A stretch of 8,046 nucleotides of DNA, taken from Clostridiales bacterium. Lineage in GTDB: Bacteria; Bacillota; Clostridia; Oscillospirales; Acutalibacteraceae. Both the position numbers and the translations under genes were made by a program. The DNA is taken from assembly GCA_022791355.1 (NCBI GenBank), contig JAAVYX010000070.1, positions 1-8,046 of the forward strand. Direction: 5' to 3'. Position 1 is the stretch's first letter. Every line of letters begins with the position of its first letter. This document shows positions 1 to 5,620 of this stretch, piece by piece. The notes under the pieces are model-generated. The model worked only from the letters and a program-made list of their open reading frames with translations, was not told where the DNA came from and did not search any database.

Positions 1-171
1 ATTGACAAGGTATAAAACGGTTTTACAGGGATAAAATTGCCGCGCGCCGGGGTGTCTTCGATGCCGGCCGAAAGGAAGCCGAGCAAAGCCCGGTAACCTT
101 ATCCGCCTTGCCTGCGTGGGTTTACCTCTTGTAAAACGACGCAGGGCGTATGTGCCCTTGGAGGTAGATGG
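1..171. repeat. MITE-like inverted repeat, copy 1 (left tip cut by window edge)
   Basis: A short non-coding element with terminal inverted repeats. The right end (139-171) reads, on the minus strand, CCATCTACCTCCAAGGGC followed by ACATACG. The left end begins ATTGACAAGG and continues to CGGTTTTACAGGG, matching the right end of the copy at 4954-5121 read on the opposite strand; about six terminal bases are missing to the left of base 1. The shared internal box GTCTTCGATGCCGGCCG lies at 54-70. The right end is followed by TA (172-173). The complete element would be near 177 bp, close to the 168 bp of the copy at 4954. There is no ORF inside. Family membership is seen directly by comparison within the window; mobility is inferred. 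Confidence 0.7.
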
Positions 172-230
172 TATACCATTCTATGTAAACCGGCCGGGAT
201 AGGCGTCTTTTCCTTCCCGCGCCGGCCAGA

Positions 231-374
231 CTATCCTTCTTTTGTAATCTGCTCCAATACTGCTATCAGGTCGGCCATGGTTTCCAGCCTGACGCCGCGG
301 GACAATATCTCGTTTTTCAGATCAATGGATAAGCTTTCAAAAGCCTCCCGAATTTTGGGACTCACCTTGGACAT
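231..374 (-). CDS. Small hypothetical protein, 47 aa
   Basis: Unrecognised small protein. It starts MSKVSPKIREAFESLSIDL and ends EQITKEG before a TAG stop at 231-233. The start is ATG at 372-374, with a perfect AGGAGG (384-389 on the plus strand) nine bases upstream. Another ATG four bases further upstream is in a different frame. The sequence is charged and probably helical: heptad-like leucine/isoleucine spacing, no signal peptide, no membrane segment and no cysteine. It most resembles the short helical hypothetical proteins common in Clostridia, with no function I can assign. It sits alone between two repeat copies (ending 171 and starting 519), and an intrinsic terminator (421-457) lies just upstream of its ribosome binding site. 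A GC-rich inverted repeat at 191-227 follows the stop but lacks a T-run. The strong ribosome binding site and the normal amino-acid composition support it as real; no function is claimed. Confidence 0.68.
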   Translation of the reverse strand: MSKVSPKIREAFESLSIDLKNEILSRGVRLETMADLIAVLEQITKEG

Positions 375-420
375 GCATACCACCTCCTTTTCCTTAGTAT
401 GACCTGTATGCTATGCGTAT

Positions 421-457
421 AAAAAAAGCGCGCCGTTTTGAGACGAACGACGTGCTT
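421..457 (-). terminator. Intrinsic terminator or attenuator upstream of the 47-aa ORF
   Basis: Read on the minus strand, AAGCACGTCGTT (446-457) pairs with AACGGCGCGCTT (426-437), giving twelve positions with one mismatch and one G-T pair. The loop is eight bases and the stem runs into a seven-T tract (421-427). On the plus strand the same stem is followed by TTTTGTTT, so it may work weakly in both directions. It lies about 30 bases before the AGGAGG of the small ORF, so it either ends an upstream minus-strand transcript or attenuates the leader of that ORF. GCGCTTT at 465-471 could pair with AAAGCGC at 425-431 and compete with the stem. The hairpin is seen directly; the attenuation role is inference. 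Confidence 0.65.
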
Positions 458-518
458 TTGTTTGGCGCTTTAGCTTAAAAAATACCGATTTTACCGGTCG
501 CGGCTTGAAAAAGCTTTG

Positions 519-1090
519 TCATCTGTCTCCACAGAGACCATACGCGCAGTGACTGCCCGGCAGGGAGACCCGCGCGAGCGGCTGGCAGGGAAACGTTAGG
601 GAACTAGCGGGGAACCGGCGGCGTTCTCGGATCAAACGGCAAGGCGGCTGTTCTGTCGAGCAGCGTGAGGACCGTTCTATGCATAGCTGCTGGCGGCTAC
701 GCTGTCAAGCGGTTCCGGCCTCCATGGGGAATCGTTACGGAGGGCGGCCCCTATTTGAGCTCGCCGCTGGGTTCTTCGGCGTTTTAAAGGAAAAAAATTC
801 ACAGCAGGCCAGACTGATGCGGCAGCGCCTCTTGGGGCCTATACGATTCAGCGCAGCGCGGCTGCCATCGGCCGGCGTCGGAGACGCGGCAGTATGCGGC
901 AAATCCGCCTAAGCCGCGTTGTCTTGAAAGCCGGAAACGCGACAGCCGCGCTGCGCTTGGTTATAATCGGTCGGTTCTTCCAATCGACTACTGACGGGCG
1001 GCTACAAAGAGCGGCTGTTCACCCGTCTGGGCCGCGGGTCTTTTACTCGCTAAATGCCGCTGAGCGCATGAATCCTTTGTCAAACTACGG
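519..1090. repeat. MITE-like inverted repeat, copy 2 (long form, 572 bp)
   Basis: The left end (519-548) reads TCATCTGTCTCCACAGAG then ACCATACGCGCAG, a diverged version of the family terminus. The right end read on the minus strand is CCGTAGTTTGACAAAGG then ATTCATGCGC, close to the right end of the copy at 4954-5121. Flanks are TG (517-518) and TA (1091-1092). Internal boxes shared with other copies are GCGTTCTCGGAT at 621-632 and GTCTTGAAAGCCGG at 921-934. A hairpin GCTGTTC-TGTC-GAGCAGC spans 647-664. The element is longer than its relatives and more diverged, possibly a composite or an old copy. The open frames across it are short, lack convincing ribosome binding sites and are not kept in other copies, so I call none of them genes. 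Confidence 0.6.
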
Positions 1091-1209
1091 TACATAATGA
1101 AAAAGTTATATTATATATTTATTTTTTGTATTTTACATGAAATGAACGATAACGTATACTTATTATATCTAATATAGTTTGCATGGCGTTTTATTATTTG
1201 AAATGAATG
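1091..1209. other. AT-rich spacer between two repeat copies
   Basis: This 119-bp stretch is strongly AT-rich (runs such as TTATATTATATATTTATT) inside otherwise GC-rich DNA. It carries no ORF of note. It holds one good plus-strand promoter (1132-1160). It could be a fragment of different origin or the regulatory region of a lost gene. Confidence 0.6.
1132..1160 (+). promoter_or_regulatory. Putative sigma-A promoter facing repeat copy 3
   Basis: TTTACA (1132-1137) is separated by exactly 17 bases from TATACT (1155-1160). A transcript would start near 1167 and run into the hairpin-rich repeat at 1210-1480. No protein-coding gene lies downstream, so it either drives a non-coding transcript or is a remnant. 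The AT-rich setting raises the chance of a fortuitous match. Confidence 0.45.
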
Positions 1210-1480
1210 CCATCTACCTCCAAAGGGCAAATACGGTTTTACAGAGGCAAACCCACGCAAGCCGCGACGTCTTGGCTGCCGGCCGAAAGGTAGCCGCGCG
1301 AAGCTGGGTACGCGGGCCGCTCTACCGAGCGGCTGCCTGGCGGCCGTCCTTTAGGACGGCTACTGACGGCAGCTCTAGCCGCCCGTAGGGCGGCCAGCGG
1401 GCTTTCGCCCGCCAAATCCGAGAACGTTGCTAGCGCTCATTTGGGCCGCCGACGGGCGTATGATCTCTTGGAGGTGATGG
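1210..1480. repeat. MITE-like inverted repeat, copy 3 (271 bp, five hairpins)
   Basis: The left terminus is CCATCTACCTCCAAAGGG then CAAATACGGTTTTACAG (1210-1242). The right terminus read on the minus strand is CCATCACCTCCAAGAGATC then ATACGCCC. TG flanks both sides (1208-1209 and 1481-1482). The box GTCTTGGCTGCCGGCCG is at 1269-1285, and the other family box appears inverted at 1416-1427. Five consecutive hairpins fill the middle: 1274-1295, 1316-1333 (GCCGCTC/GAGCGGC), 1343-1360 (GCCGTCC/GGACGGC), 1378-1394 (GCCGCCC/GGGCGGC) and 1397-1412 (GCGGGC/GCCCGC). It is the best-preserved example of the internal structure. No coding sequence. Confidence 0.72.
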
Positions 1481-1482
1481 TG

Positions 1483-1832
1483 CCATCTGCCTCTAATGGT
1501 CGATACGTCCCACGGCGGTCCAATGGGGCTAATTAGGGCGCTGGCGGCGTTCCCGGATTTGACAGACGGCAGGATAGCCGCTCTGTCGAGCGGCTTGAGG
1601 GCTCCTGCTTATGGCGGCGGTCTACTCTTGTTAACCCCCATTTTTGGCTCCATGCCGGTTTTTCGGCGTTCTACGAGAGGAAACCTGCGGCGGAACAGGC
1701 GGATGAGGCGGCCGCTCGTTGGAGCGGCCCATATGGGCCGGACATAGCCCGGCTGCCTGGCGGCCGGCAACCACGACAACGCCGCGCGAGGGTTCTCTGT
1801 AAAAAAACGTATGCGTCCTTAAAGATTGATGG
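1483..1832. repeat. MITE-like inverted repeat, copy 4 (350 bp, abutting copy 3)
   Basis: The left terminus CCATCTGCCTCTAATGG then TCGATACG starts two bases after copy 3 ends. The right terminus read on the minus strand is CCATCAATCTTTAAGGACGC then ATACG. The flanks are TG (1481-1482, shared with copy 3) and CA (1833-1834). Shared boxes are GCGTTCCCGGAT at 1547-1558 and the second box inverted at 1761-1777. Hairpins are 1576-1595 (AGCCGCTC/GAGCGGCT) and 1710-1729 (GGCCGCTC/GAGCGGCC), and there is a 14-base perfect palindrome GGCCCATATGGGCC at 1726-1739. It is inverted relative to copies 1 and 3. No credible gene inside. Confidence 0.65.
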
Positions 1833-2035
1833 CAGCGATCTTGAAACGGCTCAAAGGCGCACAAAATGAGGATGGCTGAAGCTGCATCGCCGGTGTGGCG
1901 TCAGGGGATCTGCCCAGCCGTTCAAGCGCATTGAAACTAGTTGCTTTTTTCCGGACGTTTCTTAATCTCTCTGCATCTTAAACTCCTATCATCTTTTACC
2001 TTCACTCAAACTCTCTCCACCGTCCGGATTTTTGC
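1833..2035. other. Unassigned structured spacer, possible small RNA
   Basis: No convincing ORF on either strand. A stem at its start pairs CTTGAAACGGCT (1840-1851) with AGCCGTTCAAG (1916-1926): eleven pairs with one bulged A, enclosing about 64 bases with smaller internal pairings. Further on, CCGGACG (1951-1957) can pair with CGTCCGG (2021-2027). The stretch leads directly into a strong terminator at 2036-2073. It does not match the hallmarks I know for tmRNA, RNase P RNA, SRP RNA or tRNA. I see no clear promoter in front of it. It could be a small RNA gene or debris of a lost gene. Confidence 0.35.
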
Positions 2036-2073
2036 AAAAACCGCCCTCTCATTATATGGGAGGGCGGTTTTTT
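2036..2073. terminator. Strong bidirectional intrinsic terminator
   Basis: CCGCCCTC (2041-2048) pairs perfectly with GAGGGCGG (2060-2067). The stem extends inward by T-G and C-G pairs and outward through AAAAA/TTTTT, leaving the loop ATTATAT. A six-T run (2068-2073) follows on the plus strand and a five-T run on the minus strand. No protein gene ends next to it on either strand. It is the first clear terminator downstream of recQ on the minus strand, about 615 bases past the recQ stop. Confidence 0.85.
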
Positions 2074-2149
2074 ACGGTTTGCTTAAGCGAGCCCCCCTGA
2101 TTGTACCCGGGACAGAAAAGGCTGGCTTTTATCTGAAAAACCGGCTATA

Positions 2150-2579
2150 CCATCTATCTTGGGGGGGAGCAAATACGCACAGTAGCGGCCCAAAAGAGGG
2201 CCGTCGGGCCGTCGGGGAACTATCAGGGAACTAGCAGCGTTCTCGGATGCGGGCGGGCGACAGATAGCCGCTCATTGGAGCGACCTTCAAATTCCGCTTC
2301 AAGGCGGCCGGAACGCAAAAGCGAGTTGCCCATTCGAGCGGCTCCCCCACTGCCTTACTGCCCCCATTAGGACTCGCCGCTAGGTCCCGCGGCGTTTTAG
2401 GGAGAATCCACGCAGTCTGCGTTGTCTTGGTTGCAGGCCCTTGGGGCGGCATACGAACGGCCGCAAAACCTGAGGACACAGCCAGTTTTCCGCTCGTTCT
2501 CTAATAGTTCCCTGCTAGTCCCTATTTGGTTCGCCCAAAGGGGCAGCTATTGTACGTATCGCTCCTTGGAGGCAGATGG
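2150..2579. repeat. MITE-like inverted repeat, copy 5 (430 bp)
   Basis: The left terminus begins CCATCTATCTTGGGGGGG and continues AGCAAATACGCACAG. The right terminus read on the minus strand is CCATCTGCCTCCAAGGAGCG then ATACGTACA. Flanks are TA (2148-2149) and CA (2580-2581). The box GCGTTCTCGGAT lies at 2237-2248 and GTCTTGGTTGCAGGCCC at 2424-2440. A short hairpin CGCTC-ATTG-GAGCG spans 2269-2282. The sequence around 2389-2420 (GGCGTTTTAGGGAG, then ATCCACGCAG) resembles the subterminal part of other copies, which suggests a composite or nested structure. The open frames inside are short, unsupported and not conserved between copies. Confidence 0.65.
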
Positions 2580-2687
2580 CATTTTTTCACTTGGTACATT
2601 TAGACGGATGCAGACTTAATCATTCCTGATGCCCCGACAATGTGTTACTAACGATATCCAGGCGCTGTTCTGCAAAAATGGAACGGT

Positions 2688-4514
2688 CTATTCGGCGTGC
2701 GGACTGTTTTGCGGGTAGAAATAGTCCTCGATCTCCCGCAGAAAGGCGTTGCCGTACCGTTCCAGCTTGGTCCGGCCCACTCCCGAGACCTCCAGAAACT
2801 CTGCGGGCGTGCGGGGCAGCTTTTGGCACATATCCCGCAGGGAGGCGTCGGTAAAAACCACGTAGGCCGGCGCCCGGGCCTTAGCGGCCAGCTCGGCCCG
2901 CAGAGTCTTCAGACGGGCGAAGAGCTGCTCGTCCGGTTCGATCTGCGTTGGCGCGGCCTTCTTGTTCTGCTGGGCCGGCAGCCGGACGGTAAGGGCCGCC
3001 TCGCCCTGCAGCAGGGACCGGGACTTTTCGGTCAGGGTCAAAACGGGATAGTCTCCGTCGGTGAGGGCGGCGTAGCCCTCGGCCAGCAGGGCGTTAACCA
3101 CCGCCCGCAGATACCTTTCGCTGCTGTCGGCCAGCAGGCCGTGGGTGGAAAGCCGGTCCAGGCCCAGCCGCTGAATTCGCTCATTTTTACTGCCGCGCAG
3201 CACGTCTATCACCATTTTTATACCAAAACGCTGGTTCATTCGGGCCGCGCAGGAGAGAACCTTTTGCCCGTCCAGGGTCGCGTCGGCCGTTTGGGCCCCC
3301 TCCTCGCAGTTGGAACAGGCGCCGCAGAAGTCGGGGGCGGTCTCGCCGAAGTAGCGTAGGATGTAGGCCCGCAGACAGTCGCCGGTTGTACAGTAAAAGG
3401 TCATACGCTTCAGCCGCTCCCGGTCCCGCTCCCGCACGGCCGCCTGGGCGGCCTCGTCCAAATCGGGGTTGGGTTCGGCGTGGTCGATGAGAAAGGTGTT
3501 GGTGCGCACGTCCTGACCGCTGTACAGTATGGTGCAGCGAGCGGGCTCGCCGTCCCGCCCGGCCCGGCCGGCCTCCTGGTAATAGCTTTCCATGTCCTTG
3601 GGCATGTTGTAGTGCACCACATAGGAGACGTTGGATTTGTCGATGCCCATACCGAAGGCGTTGGTGGCTACCATGACCGTTTTCCGGTCGTAGAGAAAGT
3701 CCTCCTGATTCTGCTGTCGTTCTCGGTCGGACAGGCCGGCGTGATACCGGGAAGCGGGAATCCCCCAGCCGCACAGGGTCTCGCAGACCTGCTCCACATT
3801 TTTGCGGGTGGAACAATAGACAATGCCGCATTTGCCCGGGGACTCCTCCACAATCCGCCGCAGTGCGGCCAGCTTGTTGCCGGGATGCTCCACCGAAAAG
3901 TAAAGATTTTTGCGGTCGAAGCCGGTGGTGACCAGCAGAGGGTCCCGCAGGCCGAGTATAGAGGCTATGTCCTCTTTTACCGCCTTGGTGGCCGTGGCCG
4001 TAAAGGCCCCGACAGTAGGCCGTCGGTCCAGGGCCTCTATAAAGTCCGCAATTTTCAGGTAGCTGGGCCGGAAATCCTGTCCCCACTGAGAGACGCAGTG
4101 GGCCTCGTCCACTGCCAGCAGGTCGATAACCGCCGGCCGGGCAAAGCGAAGGAAAGCGTCGGTAGTCAAGCGCTCGGGGGCCACATAGATGATCTTGTAC
4201 CGTCCGTCCGCCGCCCGTTCCAGGGCCAGACGGGTCTGAGCGGGGGTTAAAGAGCTGTTGATATAGGCGGCGGGAACGCCCGACTGGATGAGGGACTCTA
4301 CCTGATCCTTCATTAAAGAGATCAAAGGGGAGACGACTAAGGCGATCCCACCGGCCAACAGGGCGGGCACCTGATAACAAATCGACTTGCCCGCCCCCGT
4401 GGGCATGACGCAGAGCGCGTCCCGTCCAGCGGACAGACAGTCCACAATCTGTTCCTGCCCCTCTCTAAACGCGGCGTGGCCGAAATAGTTTTTGAGGATC
4501 TCCCGCTTGTCCAT
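2688..4514 (-). CDS. recQ: ATP-dependent DNA helicase RecQ
   Basis: A cytoplasmic 3'-5' DNA helicase of superfamily 2 used in recombinational repair and rescue of stalled forks (family knowledge). The 608-residue product is full length for bacterial RecQ. Visible motifs in order: Walker A PTGAGKS (38-44); DEAH box (136-139) followed by the aromatic-rich loop CVSQWGQDFRPS; TATAT (172-176); ATNAFGMGID (283-292); arginine-finger motif QEAGRAGRDG (313-322). The zinc site uses Cys380, Cys397, Cys400 and Cys403. A winged-helix RQC region covers about 410-510, and a C-terminal HRDC domain about 528-600 contains VSGVGRTKLERYG. No key residue is missing. The ATG at 4512-4514 follows GGGGAG by seven bases and a promoter about 35 bases upstream. 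It is a single-gene unit, divergent from the his operon, with no clear terminator until 2036-2073. The identification is very secure. Confidence 0.97.
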   Translation of the reverse strand: MDKREILKNYFGHAAFREGQEQIVDCLSAGRDALCVMPTGAGKSICYQVPALLAGGIALVVSPLISLMKDQVESLIQSGVPAAYINSSLTPAQTRLALERAADGRYKIIYVAPERLTTDAFLRFARPAVIDLLAVDEAHCVSQWGQDFRPSYLKIADFIEALDRRPTVGAFTATATKAVKEDIASILGLRDPLLVTTGFDRKNLYFSVEHPGNKLAALRRIVEESPGKCGIVYCSTRKNVEQVCETLCGWGIPASRYHAGLSDRERQQNQEDFLYDRKTVMVATNAFGMGIDKSNVSYVVHYNMPKDMESYYQEAGRAGRDGEPARCTILYSGQDVRTNTFLIDHAEPNPDLDEAAQAAVRERDRERLKRMTFYCTTGDCLRAYILRYFGETAPDFCGACSNCEEGAQTADATLDGQKVLSCAARMNQRFGIKMVIDVLRGSKNERIQRLGLDRLSTHGLLADSSERYLRAVVNALLAEGYAALTDGDYPVLTLTEKSRSLLQGEAALTVRLPAQQNKKAAPTQIEPDEQLFARLKTLRAELAAKARAPAYVVFTDASLRDMCQKLPRTPAEFLEVSGVGRTKLERYGNAFLREIEDYFYPQNSPHAE

Positions 4515-4546
4515 TATCTATCTCCCCGTTTCCCAAGGTTTTATAA

Positions 4547-4575
4547 AGTATAACACGAATTGGGAAAACTGTCGA
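4547..4575 (-). promoter_or_regulatory. recQ promoter
   Basis: Read on the minus strand: TCGACA (4570-4575), a 17-base spacer, then TATACT (4547-4552). Transcription would start near 4540, leaving a leader of about 25 bases before the ATG. An inverted repeat, GTTTCCCAA (about 4529-4537) against TTGGGAAAAC (about 4560-4569), brackets the -10 region and could be an operator or chance. Confidence 0.7.
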
Positions 4576-4953
4576 GAGGAAGGGAAACGCCCGCCTTCCT
4601 AAAAAGCTATGATACGTTGTACGATCCCCTTGGTCCGCGAAGGACATGCGCAGCTGTCTGCGGACGGCCCGCAGACAGCTGCGCTTTGATCCTTCCGGCA
4701 GGCCGCCGGGCTATGTTCAGCTTATGGGACTACGGCATAAGCAGCGCCGTCCGTATGCGTTCCCCTTATGGGAAAACCTGTCGCTATGGTTTTCTCCCTC
4801 CCGTTCTACCGGCGGTTCTCAAACGTTTAGAACCGTCTAGAACCGTCGCCCAAGTAACGGCTTGCATGGGCTCCGGAAGGACTTAACGTCAGCTTAGCCC
4901 TTTGAGCGGCGCTGAACCGTACCATCACATGTCCCGCCGTTCAATCGATAGTA
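4576..4953. other. Intergenic region with several inverted repeats
   Basis: No credible gene; the two overlapping open frames here lack ribosome binding sites. It contains a 16-bp perfect hairpin (4648-4684), a 7-bp hairpin GCTTATG/CATAAGC (4720-4742), a hairpin CGGTTCT/AGAACCG (4813-4835), and a tandem pair of TAGAACCGTC (4828-4847). The last bases (GTTCAATCGATAGTA, 4939-4953) resemble the right end of the repeat family, so a badly decayed extra copy may occupy part of the region. I could not find its left end convincingly. Confidence 0.45.
4648..4684. repeat. Perfect 16-bp inverted repeat
   Basis: GCGCAGCTGTCTGCGG (4648-4663) and CCGCAGACAGCTGCGC (4669-4684) are exact reverse complements around the loop ACGGC. 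There is no T-run on either side (only TTT after it on the plus strand), so it is not a standard terminator. It lies about 75 bases upstream of the recQ promoter -35. Its function is unknown. Confidence 0.8.
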
Positions 4954-5121
4954 CCGTCTACCTCCAAGGGCTAATACGCCCAGCGGGGACCAAAATGGGA
5001 ACTCGCAGCGTTCTCGGATGCAGGCGGGCGACAGCCGGCCGCTCTACGGCCGGCAACAAAGACAATGCGGCTTGCGGCGATTTTTCCCCGTAAAACCGTA
5101 TGATACCTTGTCAATCGACGG
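4954..5121. repeat. MITE-like inverted repeat, copy 6 (168 bp, best-defined ends)
   Basis: The left end is CCGTCTACCTCCAAGGGC then TAATACGCCC. The right end read on the minus strand is CCGTCGATTGACAAGG then TATCATACGGTTTTACGGGG. The outer bases are exact inverted repeats (TACCGTC at 4952-4958, GACGGTA at 5117-5123). TA flanks both sides, consistent with a TA target duplication. The boxes GCGTTCTCGGAT (5008-5019) and, inverted, GTCTTTGTTGCCGGCCG (5047-5063) are both present. A central hairpin GCCGGCCG-CTCTA-CGGCCGGC spans 5034-5054. It is orientated opposite to copies 1 and 3. No ORF. Confidence 0.75.
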
Positions 5122-5123
5122 TA

Positions 5124-5589
5124 TATTCTCTATTTTGAGAAGCGTTCCAATCGGTATTCGGCTGAAGACAAAGCCTGCTCCCTGCAAAACAGGAGCGGGC
5201 TTTCTGATTCCTGTATGGGCATTTGAGAAGGACAGGTACAAGCGACAGAGGATACGGAAGGCGGCAGGAACCGTTTTCTTCAAAAGGAACAGGTCTGAAA
5301 AAGCGTCTGGATAAAAACGAAAGCAACTGTCAACGGCGCGGTTTATCCTTGAACGGACGGCGACATATGCGCTGAAACAATAGTATTCGAGGAGATAAGC
5401 CGGAAAAGTTCGCCGGGCTCTAGGACTGCTATTCGAGATAATTTGGGCTTTTTTGGAACAGGGGCGCAGAGCGTCAAGGGCCAGGCTGAAATGAAACGCA
5501 TAGGACAGCGCGTATATATCGGAGACGGCTGGAAATCTCACGGAGCATATGCCTATAGCCCCGCGCCGCTTACATCCTGCAAATTTTTG
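5124..5589. other. Intergenic region upstream of the his promoter
   Basis: A long open frame on the minus strand (5044-5598) starts with TTG inside the his promoter, has no ribosome binding site, runs through a hairpin and into repeat copy 6, and has a composition rich in Ser, Arg, Cys and Phe with no domain I recognise. I do not annotate it as a gene. The only distinct structure I see is the hairpin at 5170-5203. No T-box or other riboswitch was recognised. Confidence 0.5.
5170..5203. terminator. Terminator-like hairpin with no obvious gene
   Basis: AAAGCCTGCTCC (5170-5181) pairs with GGAGCGGGCTTT (5192-5203), with one T-G pair. The tail is TTTCTGATT on the plus strand and TTTGTCTT on the minus strand, so it is a weak terminator in either direction. 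It may stop transcription entering from repeat copy 6 or mark the end of a small RNA. Confidence 0.45.
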
Positions 5590-5591
5590 AC

Positions 5592-5620
5592 TTGACAAGT
5601 TCTGTTTTGCATGCTAATAT
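5592..5620 (+). promoter_or_regulatory. Promoter of the hisZGD operon
   Basis: A perfect TTGACA (5592-5597), a 17-base spacer and TAATAT (5615-5620), with an extended -10 TGC (5612-5614). Start of transcription is expected near 5627, giving a leader of about 58 bases. An exact 11-base palindrome ACTTGACAAGT (5590-5600) covers the -35 and could be an operator. The leader contains a hairpin GCGGGA/TCCCGC (5644-5663) but no T-run and no run of His codons, so neither a T-box nor a classical His leader peptide is visible. Confidence 0.88.

Noticed and set aside
161..173. Outward-facing GGAGGTAGATGG in repeat ends as a portable ribosome binding site and start codon
   Set aside because: The gap between GGAGG and ATG is only about three bases and the frames that follow close almost at once, so use as a start signal is unlikely.
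1..2580. Possible CRISPR array, suggested by the recurring repeats
   Set aside because: The repeats are widely and unevenly spaced, occur in both orientations and pair up as element ends; there are no uniform spacers.
679..2619. Several 65-97 codon open frames across the repeat cluster
   Set aside because: They coincide with repeat copies or structured spacers, are not preserved between copies, lack ribosome binding sites, and are rich in Arg, Ala and Pro as expected of random GC-rich frames.
2697..4380. Long open frames overlapping recQ on the plus strand (2697-3359, 3480-4250) and in another minus-strand frame (3187-4380)
   Set aside because: They are shadows of the GC-rich recQ reading frame; recQ itself has complete motifs and proper start signals.
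5044..5598. 184-codon open frame on the minus strand between repeat copy 6 and the his promoter
   Set aside because: It starts with TTG inside the TTGACA box region, has no ribosome binding site, crosses a terminator-like hairpin and ends inside a repeat. The residue composition is odd and no domain is visible.
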